The notes under the pieces are model-generated. The model was not told the origin of the DNA. It worked only from the letters and a program-made list of their open reading frames with translations, and made no database searches. Shown here piece by piece: positions 10,576 through 20,520 of a DNA stretch of 64,000 nt. Every line of letters starts with the position of its first letter. Positions within the stretch are counted from its first letter, which is position 1. Origin of the DNA: Dendrolimus kikuchii (lineage: Eukaryota; Arthropoda; Insecta; Lepidoptera; Lasiocampidae). Position numbers and translations under genes: made by a program. The DNA is taken from positions 15,014,387-15,078,386 of the forward strand of contig CM034392.1 in assembly GCA_019925095.2 (NCBI GenBank), in the 5' to 3' direction.

Positions 10576-11621
10576 GTCTTGCCATAAATATTGTAACAAA
10601 GATTTTTTTTCTATTGCAAGTAACATTTATAAGTCTTACAGTGTGTTAGTTTAATACATAAATATAAAACAATTTAAAATATAAAAAGCTTATTCGAAGT
10701 GGTCTCCATTGGCTGCAATACAGTTCTTTAAACGTTGAGGCCAGTTATCAATAGAAGCACGCACTCTTTCTATGGGAGAATTCTTCACTGCCAATGGTAT
10801 GGATTGTTTGAGGGACTCCAAATTATCATAGCGTTTAGAGCAAGCCGTAGTCTGTAAAACTGACCATAAATCATAATCCAGCGGATTAAGATCGGGACTA
10901 GACGACGGCCAGTCTTCAGCTCTGAGGAAGTCCGAAACGTTCGTTTCTAACCAAGACTGCGTGGACCGAGCTTTATGACCCGGCGCCGAGTCTTACTGGA
11001 AGGACCATTCTTGGTTATTGAACATGGTGTTATCAAGGGGCTTAACGACCTTCCCAAGAATGGTATCTTGATACACTTGTGCCCATGTTTTGAGGTATCA
11101 AATTATGTATATTATATTTTCACAAAATTATGGCTCAGTCACTCCTTCATAGCTAACACCCCACCAAACCATCACTGAAGACCGATAATGCCCACGTTGC
11201 ACTCTGTCGACAAATTGAGAAGCTTCCTTAGAGCTTTGAGCAGATTTCTTCGAATTCTTTCCCTTAGTGCTTTGACCACCTTTTTCGTACGAACACTACG
11301 TGGACGGCCAGATCCTTTTCTGTCACAAACGGAGGAGATTTCAGTGTACCTATTAATAGCCCGGTACACAAACATTTGACTAATCCCAAGAGTATGGACA
11401 GTTTTAAAAATTGCATTAGCCTTCATACCTACTTTGTGTAATGCAATCATAGCGATTCGGTTCTCTTTATCGCCCCACTCCATTTTAATATCGAAAATGT
11501 TGTACAATGTATCGGCGCCAAAAGGAGAAAACACAACGAACAATCATATAAAAATGACAGATTCCAAATTCAAATGTATTATTTTGTTTCTTTTTAATTG
11601 CAACAGTATTTATGGCCAGAC
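10576..11621 (-). mobile_element. maT-family (DD37D) DNA transposon, copy 1
   Basis: Inverted ends GTCTTGCCATAAATATTG and, inverted at the right, GTCTGGCCATAAATACTG. Flanked by TA (10574-10575 and 11622-11623). It lies directly after the LINE poly(A) tail. 1046 bp; complete maT elements are usually about 1.3 kb. A second copy is at 29592-30652. Confidence 0.8.
10690..11483 (-). pseudogene. maT transposase (DD37D), deleted and broken
   Basis: It starts with MEWGDKENRIAMIALHKVGM, a helix-turn-helix N-terminus, and ends NHFE-type at 10690. The pieces are in order but out of frame or stopped. The N-terminal DNA-binding part runs to KALRERIRRN. A deletion removes the region carrying the first catalytic aspartate. 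A segment with SSVMVWWGVSYEGVTEP follows, then DSAPGHKA (second Asp), DWPSSSPDLNPLDYDLW (third Asp) and the C-terminus. There are 37 residues between the second and third aspartates, the hallmark of maT/DD37D. Stops occur after EGVTEP and just before DSAPGHKA. Inactive. Confidence 0.8.
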
Positions 11622-11794
11622 TAAGTATGTATATAAACCCAATAGTCTGGAATCATCATTACATCAGTATCCTGGTAAAATTTGAACCCAATGTTTATCA
11701 AAAGCATATTAGACGACCTGATCTTGTGCGGGCAACACGAGTTCAGACCATCAAGTAGCTGTTTCACTTGATTTCGGGTGCTATTCCCATCAGG

Positions 11795-11960
11795 GTAAAT
11801 TTCATACACGAACTTAACTTTATTCACTCTGTTCTGGGTGTCTGGGATTGGCTTCAAAGTGGTTCGTTATTCATAAGACAACACAAGCGTAATTTGCTTA
11901 GTTTGGGAATACACAATGTGCGTATTTGTCCCCAGATTAAGTTTAAGTATTAAGTATATA
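11795..11960 (+). repeat. SINE body fragment
   Basis: GGGTGTCTGGGATTGG, an ACACAAGCGTAATTTGCTTA-type block, and AGTTTGGGAATACACAATGT match the body of the SINE at 8766-9016 in inverted orientation. The tRNA-like head is missing. Confidence 0.55.
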
Positions 11961-12495
11961 ATTCTGACTTTTGATTAGTAATCATTTAATCACAGATTAA
12001 TCATCCTTCAGTATAGATAATTAATTTTATAAATATAAAACTATTGTTGTATAGCTTTAAGCCACGATAATATCGATAATTCACGCTTCTCTATATGTAG
12101 TTGTATAAACCACATTAATAAAAAATTGGCATTCAACTTGAATAATAATTACTACCTTTGTTTTTATTATTATTCCACAAACTGTTGTGTAATATTCAAA
12201 TTGATGTTTATTTTGTCAATTCTTTATTGTAGTGATCTACTAACAGGGTCGTCACTAATGTTGCAAAAATTTAGTACAAATATAATCGATATAAAGTGCT
12301 TCATGGTGGTTTTTGAATGGAACTTCAAGAGTGATTTTTGCTATGGAGTTTTATATTTAAAGAAGATTTTTTTGTGAAACAATAGTGATAAGGTATTGAT
12401 AGTTTTTACGCAATAATAGTGTTTGTATAATTCACCTGCGTTTTAGTGACAAGTGAGTTTTGATTCGTCATCATAGCAACTCATTTTACGTATAA
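11961..12495. other. AT-rich stretch, nothing recognised
   Basis: AT-rich, with only an 83-codon frame of low-complexity composition at 12126-12377. No repeat ends seen. Confidence 0.5.
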
Positions 12496-12625
12496 GAAAA
12501 TTACGTTTTAACGGTTTTAAGCGCGGTAATTTACTTGATTGAATCTCGGCCACCTTTCAGTGGCCGTGATCACGGAAGACGAGAAAATGTCAAGTGTCAA
12601 TGAGTATTGTTAAAGTTTTATTTAG
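12496..12625. repeat. Interspersed repeat shared with 18716-18870
   Basis: TTTTAACGGTTTTAAGCGCG followed by GTAATTTAC matches the block at 18724-18755. A small imperfect hairpin follows here (CGGCCACCTTTCAGTGGCCG). Family not recognised. Confidence 0.45.
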
Positions 12626-12892
12626 ACTACCGCCAACTTGTTCATTTTAATTATTTAGTTTTAATTTTGTTTATGGTTATTATTTACTCTATGGGAGCCT
12701 AGTCTAATTTACCACCGCTTCGCAACATGTTTTTTTTCTCTCCTTCTCCGTCAGAAGTCAGCGTGTGCGTCAGCACACGCTTGTCAGGGTATTTGTAGCA
12801 TGTTTTATATTTTTTCTTTATTCATTTTTCTTTTTATTGTGATTTTCTTTTTTTTTCTTTTTTATTGCCCACTTTATTTTATTTATCCATCT

Positions 12893-13140
12893 TTTTTTTT
12901 ATTGCTGGAGTTCAGCAGACAGGCAGACGGTCCACTTGATGGAAAGCGGTTACCATCGCCTATGGACATTTGCAACACTAAAGGTGCTACAAATACACTG
13001 CTGCTCTCTTAAGGGAGACTGGAACCTGGTCACTAATGCCGGAACACAACACAAGGTTATTATGGCGACATACATTAGACCAGGGGTGGTAGCCATCCAG
13101 TCGGTCAAATGCCCTACCACCTGGCTGTGGGTTACAATAC
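12893..13140 (-). repeat. CR1/SINE-type retroposon, 3' end (minus copy)
   Basis: T-rich start (poly(A) of the minus strand), then GAGTTCAGCAGACAGGCAGA, a GGAAAGCGGTTACCATCGCC block and ACCACCTGGCTGTGGGTT. It is the inverse of the retroposon seen full-length at 49691-49998. It abuts the 3' UTR of the R1-type LINE to its right, in the same orientation. An independent insertion and a shared LINE tail are both possible. Confidence 0.65.
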
Positions 13141-13659
13141 AATATACATATTTTTATTACAATTTTGAACTCTGGGACATTCTACTGGCTTATTATTTAC
13201 TTTATATAATACTATATACTATTAATATTAGATAAATTACTATTTATCTTATTTGCTAGTTTATATATTTATTTATCTTTTGTTTTAATGACAGTGGTAC
13301 TATTGGTAACACCTCTTACACACTACTTCCATATATTTATTTACTGACACTACTCTTATTCTATCTTATTATTATCTATGTATTATTACGTTTGTATTAT
13401 ATAATCTATATTATATAACCAATCTGTACGGTATATATCTTTATTTTTTACTTTTATTTACAGCTCTAACTATTTTGATGCAATGCGTCATAAAATCCGC
13501 GTAGTGCCGTTTGCTCATATCTTTCATGCTACTATATTTTACGTCTGTTTTTAGTTTGCATTCGAGGTAGTTACGTTCCCGGGCAAATACCGGGCAACTA
13601 AAGAGGAGGTGCGGTACCGACTCTTTTTCCTGCGGATCGCAGATGCATGAAGGATCCTT

Positions 13660-14040
13660 TTTTTTACCAGGGGAAATTCGATTGAGGACTAAGCCGCGAC
13701 AAGGGCAGAACCTTGGGGGGATAATTCGTGACCTAGTGTGGGATTCACCAGATCGGGGGTGGCACTAGCATGCCCAGCCAGAACTGTTGCCATGCTATTG
13801 CCACTCCCCGGTTAGGGATACCCACTAAAACCCCTGGGTGTTCCGTCCTTCGCCTTGTGCCAGGGCTACGGGTGTATGACCTGGCCTCTCCGCAGCCGTA
13901 GCAGGCGTGGGCACCGCGAGGCCTCTTCCACTGCCGGGGGACTACTTTTACCCCCGGCATCTTCAGTCTCTCTAGGTGTGGGGCGGTCTGTAACTAGCCC
14001 CACAGGAGGAGAGGTGAGCGCGTGCAGAACACACTTCGCC
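13660..14040 (-). mobile_element. Nested R1-type LINE 3' tail
   Basis: A T run (minus-strand poly(A)), then a CCAGGGGAAATTCGATTGAG block and GGGATACCCACTAAAACCCC. The same wording occurs at 57631-58135. It splits the host LINE between GLKE and CICDP of its C-terminal coding region. TCCTT on both sides (13655-13659 and 14041-14045) is a plausible short target duplication. As a result the open frame at 14393-13866 is a chimera: host residues up to about 117, then tail sequence. Confidence 0.75.
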
Positions 14041-15883
14041 TCCTTCAACCCAAACTGGTTAAGGTATTCGGAGAACCCCCCATGCCCGGTAAAAAGTTGC
14101 GTCTTGACGCTCGTAATGCCGATTAATCTCATCTGTTTGAGTGCGCACGTGACATCAGGGAAAAAGAGCTTAGTGATGGATGCCGTCGACTCTTGACAGT
14201 ACCTCTGGTTCCATTCGCCAACGGTTTCCATACGTATTTGACATTTGGCGAATGAAACCGGAAGTCTGTCATAGTGCGGTCGCACTTTCAAAGAAAGTGT
14301 GGCCGCCATGGCCAACTCGTCCACCCGCTCGTTGTCCCTGATACCTACGTGCGCCCTCACCCAGAAGAGATTGAGCGTCTTACCCTGCTTCACACACTGC
14401 AGGACATTCTGCCGAGTATCAGCCGCTATCGGGTTGACTGAAGCCTAATTACACAGCGCTTGCAACGCCGATTTGCTGTCGCTGTATATTCCAAAGCTTC
14501 TTTCCGGGCTCCCCAAGATCTCCACCGTAGCTTTACATATAGCGAACAGCTCGGCCTGATAGACCGTGCAGTAGGATGCCAGTTTGATCTTCCGGCATTT
14601 TGTCTCGGCCTCATTATCCCAAAAGTATAATGCGGCTCCGACTTGCCCGTCGATTAAACTGCCATCCGTGAAGATGCGCACCGCCTGGTGACGTTGCGCA
14701 TCCACCTGCCTCTGGTCTTCCAGGCAATGAAACTGCATCGCTATATGCTCGGCCGGATGGGGTGTTCGTGTGAAAGCAACCCTCGCTTCGACCTCCCTGT
14801 CCCCAAGCGCTGGCAGCTGGCGTACCCCCTCTAGAGCTCATACAGGGCCGCAGACTCTCGTATCCTGAGGTCAAGGGGGAGCAGTCCAGCAATTGCCAGC
14901 GCCGAGTTCAAGAAGATCGTGCGGTACCCACGACACAGTTTCTGAGCGAAGCTCCTCTGAATTGTGTTTAGCCGCTTTCGCACGCACAACTTCTTGGTTG
15001 CCGGAGCCCAGACGCTCGCGGCATACATGACAACTGGCTCCAGTACCACTGTGTAAATTTTGCGTATGACCTCGGATTGTAGTCCCCAACTGACCTTTGC
15101 TACGCGGGTTAGCTGCTTATAAAGGTTTAACGCCTTCGCGTACACATGAGTTACGTGAGTGTTAAACGTCAGCTTTCTATCGATGGTCAGACCGAGGATT
15201 TTTATCTCCGAGGCCATGGTTATGGCGACTCCTCCCATGAACAGCCTTGGATCGTCAAATTTAAGCCTTTTGGTTAGCACCATAGCACAGGTTTTGTGCG
15301 GTGCAAACTTAAGCTTATTTTTGACACCCCACTGCTGGACATAAGTGAGAGTGTCATTATCCTACCTCTGTATCTCCTGCCCAGTTGCTCCGTCAAACAC
15401 CAGGACTACGTCGTCGGCAAAAGCCTGACAGTGGTCTCCACGTTCTGCCAGTCCCTTCAACAGTAGGTCGAGGAGAAGATTCCATAGGATGGGGCCCCCT
15501 ATTGACCCCTGCACGCAGCCTTTCGACGTCAATCGTATCACCTCTTCCCCAGCGTACCGGAGACGGATGATCCTCTCTCTCATATAGCTGCTCAGTATCT
15601 TCCGGATGTTGTCTGGGCAGCCAACCTCCGCCAGACGGACTGTAATAATGGGCCACCATGCGCTGTCGAATGCTCCCTCTATGTCTAGTGAAACGACAGT
15701 AACAATCCTCTTTTGTACCAGCTTAACGCGTAGATGGTTCACTAGATCATAGAGGGAGTCCTCTGTGCTTTTTTGGGGCAGGAATCCGTACTGACGGGTT
15801 GATAACTTAGGGACAAGGTGCCACGTCAATCGGGTGATAATAAGTCTCTCCAGGACTTTGCCCATCACTGGCAACAAGCCTAT

Positions 15884-15937
15884 GGGCCTCATACTCTGTG
15901 CCAAAGTCGTACAACTTTGGCACAGAGTATGAGGCCC
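15884..15937. repeat. 24-bp perfect inverted repeat inside LINE RT
   Basis: Arms 15884-15907 and 15914-15937 are perfect reverse complements (arm starts GGGCCTCATACTCTGTGCCA), with a 6-base spacer. It falls between KPGRASYS... and MRPIGLLPV of the RT, where related LINEs read straight through. It is therefore an inserted inverted copy of adjacent sequence. Confidence 0.9.
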
Positions 15938-16364
15938 TTCCCGGCTTCCTGAAAACGACGACCGTCGCCTGCTTCCAGGAAACCGGAAAATGCCCCATCC
16001 TCAGGCATTTGTTAACCAGTGACAGGCAGAGCTGTGGAGCCGCGATTATGGCTTGCGCGCAGATGTCAGCCGTGAGCCCATCCGCACCCGGCGCCCCCTT
16101 TGGGTTGAACTTCAATACCGCGGTTCTTAATTCGTGCTCAGTAAATGGGGGTCATCGGTAGAATGATCCCACACATTCAGCGCTTCGGCTCGTCTTCGGA
16201 TCTCGCGGTGTTGGTCATCATCCTCGTCTATCCTCTGGATAGAAAGTTTTCGCCAGAAGAGTCGCGGATTCCTCCGGCCCTAAAGTCCATCCCATCCCGC
16301 TTCTTCGTCCTCCGTATCACGCGGCAGATGCCCTCCCATAGGCCCTCTCGATCCTGCTTTTCGC

Positions 16365-16430
16365 AACATGTTATGGCTTGAAGAGAAGAAGCGGCACAAG
16401 AAACTCTTCAGCAAACATGCCAGCTCTAAC
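16365..16430. repeat. Repeat shared with 46990-47050
   Basis: ACATGTTATGGCTTGAAGAG, then AAGAAGCGGCACAAGAAACT, matches 46996-47040 with few changes. It sits at the 5' edge of the LINE. Family not recognised. Confidence 0.45.
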
Positions 16431-16695
16431 AATTTTATATAATATTAAAATGGATGGAAGGAAAAATAAAACTAGTTTCCCTGAAAATTCAATAAAATCG
16501 TCGAAACTGGTCATGAAAACTAAAGTTAGCTATTTCATTATTACCTACGTATTCCTTGCCTTTTACTTTGTTCCACAAATATTGTAAAGGTTTAGAAAAT
16601 AAACATTTGGAACCGCATCCTAGAAAAAAAAGAAAGACATAAGGGCTGTGACACCTAAACCAGGAACGAAACCGGTATTAGGTATATTGGTACCT
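16431..16695. other. AT-rich stretch, nothing recognised
   Basis: Short AT-rich DNA between two repeats; no coding signature. Confidence 0.4.
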
Positions 16696-16832
16696 ATAGG
16701 TGCATGACAAGGGTTATGAATGTGAAAGAAGCAAGTGAGGTGTGTAAGAATAAGCCTAAATGGCGCTCTGTTGTTCGTGCCTACCCCGCAAGGGAACTGG
16801 CGTGAAGTTATGTATGTATGTATGTATGTGGT
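16696..16832 (+). mobile_element. RTE-type LINE 3' end with (TATG)n tail
   Basis: It encodes the end of the same C-terminus as 33756-33995 (GTTATGAATGTGAAAGAAGC ... CCCCGCAAGGGAACTGGCGT), then a stop and TATG repeats (16809-16830). It is 5'-truncated to about 130 bp. Confidence 0.65.
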
Positions 16833-17427
16833 ACCTATACCTACCGGTAAATTTTAAAAATGCGCCTATACATTCCATAACTGCTTAAATTATAATTTAT
16901 TCTCAAAATTACAAAAGTGTTATTCATAATCGAATTATTAATGAGATTTTTACAACATTAAAACAAAGAACCCTTGTGAAGGTCAAATCTACCATCCAAT
17001 CAGTTTAATAGCTCCTAATTAATCGCAAAAATTTTAAACAGGTAATTCACGTTTTGCAAAGTAGGTATCTAAAAATCGAACCATTAAACTTGAAAATCTT
17101 AAAACAAGGTTACATCTGTATATATTTTTATGTAAACATTTATTACGTGTTTCAGTGAACGATTTTATATTACGTGTACCTCTACTGACATGTATGCATA
17201 TCATCGAGTTCTTGCGGGAACTTAAAGAGTAAATTTTTCTGTGTAGTTTTTTTTTTAAAAAGCGTAGTTTTTATCAAAAATTAGTAATGATTGCAGGATA
17301 GATGTAGGAGGATTCGTTTTTATGCAAAAATATTGTGTTTGTGTTTAAAAATCTATTGAAGTATTTACTGAAACATGACTATGCCATTGCCATAAAAATT
17401 CCGTTGCTTGGGGGAAATCAAATAATA
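16833..17427. other. AT-rich stretch, nothing recognised
   Basis: No open frame or repeat end identified before the mariner target TA at 17426-17427. Confidence 0.5.
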
Positions 17428-18707
17428 GGTTGGGGAAAAAGTCTTTTCGCATATAGTATGTATGAACTTGTAATAAGATATCTTTGACTATACCATTTGT
17501 ATCTGGCTGGTTTTGGTACCATTAAAAAGTTTTAATTTTAAAGAAGACAATTCCAAATTTAAATTAGGAAAATGTGTGATTTTCATTTGTTTTTCTTATT
17601 GTTAAAGTGAGTGAATCTAATGAAGAAATTCGATACATTTTAAAATTTTACTACAAAAAAGGAAAAAATGCAACACAAGCCGCGAAAAAAAAAATGTGAT
17701 GTTTATGGACCTAATGCAGTATCTGTGAGAGTAGCGCAAATTTGCTTTAACCGCTTTCAATCCGGAAATTTTGATATCAAAGATGCACGTCGCTCTGGTC
17801 GCCCTGTTACGGACAAAATTGATGGCATTTTTGAAAAAGTGGAGCAAGATCGGCATATTAGTAGTTACGATGTAGCTGGAGAACTGGGAATTGACCACAA
17901 AACGGTTTTGGCGCATTTGAAAAAAGCTGGGTACACAAAAAAGCTCGATATTTGGGTGCCTCATGAAGTCACTGAAAGAAACCTAATGAACCGTGTACTC
18001 ATTTGTGATTGTTTATTACGACGTAATGAAACCGAGCCATTTTTGAAGAAGCTGATAACTGGTGATGAAAAGTGGATCGCGTACGACAAGAACATGCGAA
18101 AAACATCGTGGTCAAAGGCCGGTCAGGCTTCACAGACTGTGGCGAAACCCGGATTAACTCGCAACAAGGTGATGCTGTGTGTATGGTGGGATTAGAAAGG
18201 CATTATTCATTATGAGCTGTTACCGCCAGGCAGGACCATCGATTCTGAACTGTACTGCGAACAACTGATGAGATTAAAGCAAAAAGTTGAGAGAAAGCGG
18301 CCGGAATTAATCAACAGAAGGGGTGTGGTTTTTCACCATGATAACGCTAGACCTCACACATCTTTAGCCACTCAGCAAAAATTACGAGAGTTTGGCTGGG
18401 AGGTGTTAATGCATCCGCCGTATAGTCCTGACCTTGCACCTTCAGATTTTCACCTGTTTCGGTCTTTGCAGAATTCCTTAGGCAGTGTCAGGTTAACATC
18501 ACGAGAGAACTGCCAAAACCACTTGTCGCAGTTTTTTGATCAGAAGCCCCAAAATTTTTATAGCAATGGGATCACGTCCCTACCTACAAGATGGCAAAAA
18601 GTTATTCAACAAAATGGCACCTACATACTTTAGTCAAATGTAAATAAACTTTATAAAAAAACCTTTTGAATTTTTATATCAAATGCGAATAAACTTTTTC
18701 CCCAACC
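17428..18707 (+). mobile_element. mariner element (DD34D), nearly full length
   Basis: Inverted ends start GGTTGGGGAAAAAGT (left, 17428) and the same read inward from 18707. TA on both sides (17426-17427 and 18708-18709). 1280 bp, the usual mariner length. One transposase frame fills it. Confidence 0.9.
17607..18633 (+). pseudogene. mariner transposase (DD34D), inactivated
   Basis: The N-terminus begins at 17607 with GTG where ATG is expected (frame SESNEEIRYILKFYYKKGKN). A frameshift in the A run at about 17684-17694 moves to the frame of CDVYGPNAVSVRVAQ. Then follow SGRPVTDK, WVPHEV, catalytic TGDEKW, HHDNARPHTS and YSPDLAPSDFHLF. There are 34 residues between the second and third catalytic aspartates, so all three are present. 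A TAG at 18193-18195 replaces the second tryptophan-type codon of VWWD-W-KGIIHYELLPPG; the frame is unchanged after it. It ends at 18633 with GTYIL. Only three lesions are visible (start codon, A-run frameshift, amber codon), so the copy is moderately young. Subfamily not determined. Confidence 0.88.
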
Positions 18708-18715
18708 TAATATAA

Positions 18716-18870
18716 TGAAACTACTTTTTAACGGTTTTAAGCGCGGTATTTTATTTATTCCAACATTTAGACCACTTTTCAGTAGAACAGAAGACAAATG
18801 TGTTAACAGTGGCACATATGTACACATATGTGCCACTGTTAACGCTTGTCGCGAAAACTTAACAAAATAC
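18716..18870. repeat. Repeat shared with 12496-12625, containing a 42-bp palindrome
   Basis: TTTTTAACGGTTTTAAGCGC, then GGTATTTTATTT, matches the repeat at 12496. Within it, 18802-18821 and 18824-18843 are perfect 20-bp inverted arms (GTTAACAGTGGCACATATGT) separated by two bases. Confidence 0.7.
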
Positions 18871-19014
18871 TAAGCAATCAAATACCTAAAATTTGAGTGA
18901 GCCCGGGGTGTGGGTTATGTAAGCCTAGCAATATTGTGCTTATTTGGTTAAACATTATTCATTAATACTAGTTAAAACTGCAAATGGTCTGAAACCATAA
19001 ACAACAAAGTAGAC

Positions 19015-19260
19015 ATCTCATCATCGTCATCTGAGCGTTATATCCTGGTTCCGTTCGGAGCGATCGCTTTGACGATCGCTTTCCTACTTTTTTCCCCACT
19101 TCGCGCGATCTTCGGTATCCCTTGTATTGACACCATTGCTACGCATGTCATCCTTCACAACGTCAAGCCTGTATTTATTGGGGCTACCCCTTTGACCGGC
19201 GGCGGAGTGACCTGGCGGAGGCTGCATGGCTAGACATTTGATCCCCACAAAACTAGCTAG
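19015..19260. repeat. LINE-tail-like interspersed repeat
   Basis: CATCATCGTCATCTGAGCGT, then CTTCGCGCGATCTTCGG and GTCATCCTTCACAACGTCAA. This wording is common in lepidopteran RTE-type LINE antisense tails. Decayed, no frame. Confidence 0.45.
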
Positions 19261-19372
19261 TTTCCGTAAAACGTGGACCTACCAGCATAAGCGACTCTCC
19301 TGTTTGTCAGATATGTACCTATATGTATAAAATATGTGGTTCTTTAATAAGGGTGTCATAAAATTTCATTGA

Positions 19373-19500
19373 GGCCGGCGCCGTAGCGCGTTGGTGAAAT
19401 CTCTGGTGTTGCAAACGTTCATAGGTGACGGTAACCGCTTTCCATCAAGTAGGCCGTCTGCCTGACTGCTGTACTCAAGCTACAAAAAAAAATTAAAATA
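19373..19500 (+). mobile_element. Short SINE: tRNA-like head fused to CR1-type tail
   Basis: The head GGCCGGCGCCGTAGCGCGTT has an A-box-like TAGCGCGTTGG. It then goes straight into the retroposon tail (GGTAACCGCTTTCCATCAAG ... GTCTGCCTGACTGCTG) and an A run (19483-19491). The tail is the same as at 49691-49998, so a tRNA-like head has been joined to the 3' end of a LINE. Confidence 0.65.
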
Positions 19501-19689
19501 AACATATCACGGACGTGAAGACTGCGGCGGATACGGGAGTTCCTGACGCGGTCCTTCCGGGTGAATTCACACATTTACCGAAGCATATTCATTTCCAAGA
19601 CACGCAACTCCTGCTCGTGTCGCTTAAGTACAGGTCACGCTTCACTGTGATACGAAAAGACAGGTCTAATGATGAATTTGTAGACCTGT

Positions 19690-19795
19690 CCTTTTCACTT
19701 AACCGGCGTTCCATAGGCGATGGTAACCGCTTTCTAACAGGTAGGCCATCTGTCTGTCTGCTGAACTAGTGATATAAAAAAACACAAATTTTAAT
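19690..19795 (+). repeat. CR1/SINE-type tail fragment
   Basis: CCATAGGCGATGGTAACCGC, then TGTCTGTCTGCTGAAC and an A-rich end. 5'-truncated. Confidence 0.6.
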
Positions 19796-20183
19796 TTAAC
19801 AGAATAAGTATATTAAAATTAGTACGATTCAAATGAAAGATACTTTGGTTAGTATTATCTAAATATATCGCTGAAGTGATTTTCAAATTAATCATTATAG
19901 CGATCAGCGTGAAGGAATGCACAGACAAAAAATCTATTTACGATTTGAACAATCAATAAGTAACATAATAAAAAAATTTGCTACTGTTTAATTCTTCAAA
20001 AAATAGTGTATCTTTCAGTTATGCCTATAACTGATACAGTTTAACACTTAAAATGTCATTTAGTAAATATTCTATTATATTTACAACAATTGAACTCTTG
20101 TAACAGAAATTTGTTTAAAAAAAATTTAATCAGCGTAATTTTGCGATTAATATATATTTAAACCCCGTTATTATTATCCTAGG
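19796..20183. other. AT-rich stretch, nothing recognised
   Basis: No coding or repeat signature seen. Confidence 0.4.
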
Positions 20184-20520
20184 TTATACCAGAAAATTCG
20201 CGGTAATCGTGGTGCAAACGGTCCCACGTTTAATTATCTCGAGCCCAGTCCAGCCATAATTTGAGCAGTAGGGTGTGACGAAGCGCAATCCAAAGATGCG
20301 GTCAATGATCGCGACGCCCACCATTTGGAAGGTCGCCGCGCGGCCTTCTTTTGGCGAACCATCCTCTAATGTACTTACCTGAGACGGACACCCTGTATTT
20401 ATTTCGATACACTGACAGTTATGAACGCTCTCGCATGTGTACATGAAGGTAGGTTTCTGTGTCGATATGAATTCTGGCTATAACACTTTTGTCTTCAATA
20501 AAACCACTAATTGAATTCAA
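20184..20520 (-). other. GC-richer island, possible exon (unrecognised)
   Basis: The minus-strand frame from about 20486 reads PEFISTQKPTFMYTCESVHN, then CQCIEINTGCPSQ. At that point the DNA has CTCAG followed by GTAAGTAC, a strong splice-donor match (about 20377-20384). Without splicing the frame runs on to a stop at 20184. The sequence is cysteine-containing and GC-richer than its flanks. I do not recognise a family. An old transposon fragment is equally possible. Confidence 0.25.

Larger units (their letters stand above)
13452..16375 (-). pseudogene. R1-group LINE polyprotein: RT, RNase H, zinc motif
   Basis: Pieces in order on the minus strand. About 16375-16140 is a linker with IDEDDDQHREIRRRAEALNV, frameshifted. 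About 16115-15907 has KFNPKGAPGADGLTADI. 15904-15362 is the RT, with MRPIGLLPVMGKVLERL, SLDIEGAFDSAWW (catalytic Asp), GCVQGSIGGPILWN and FADD. 15283-14831 is the thumb/connection, with ITMASEIKILGLTIDRKLTF. 14738-14445 is RNase H, with IFTDGSLIDG, YQAELFAI and IYSDSKSALQAL. 14393-14041 has FWVRAHVGIRDNERVDELA and TGHGGFSEYLNQFGLKE. After the nested insertion, 13657-13452 continues with CICDPQEKESVPHLLFSC, the C-terminal zinc motif, to a TAA. There are many frameshifts, plus a palindromic insertion at 15884-15937 in the RT, so it is dead. RNase H and the GSIGGPILWN wording fit R1/LOA-group LINEs; the exact clade is uncertain. Confidence 0.8.
13141..16400 (-). mobile_element. R1-group LINE with RNase H, degenerate; hosts a nested LINE tail
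   Basis: A minus-strand LINE covering the pre-RT linker, RT, connection region, RNase H and C-terminal zinc motif, with an AT-rich 3' UTR (13141-13450). The endonuclease is missing at the 5' end. A 381-bp LINE tail is inserted at 13660-14040. Its GC content is clearly higher than that of the surroundings. Confidence 0.8.

Noticed and set aside
13866..14393. 175-codon minus-strand gene
   Set aside because: Chimera of a LINE RNase H tail and a nested LINE tail; not a host gene.
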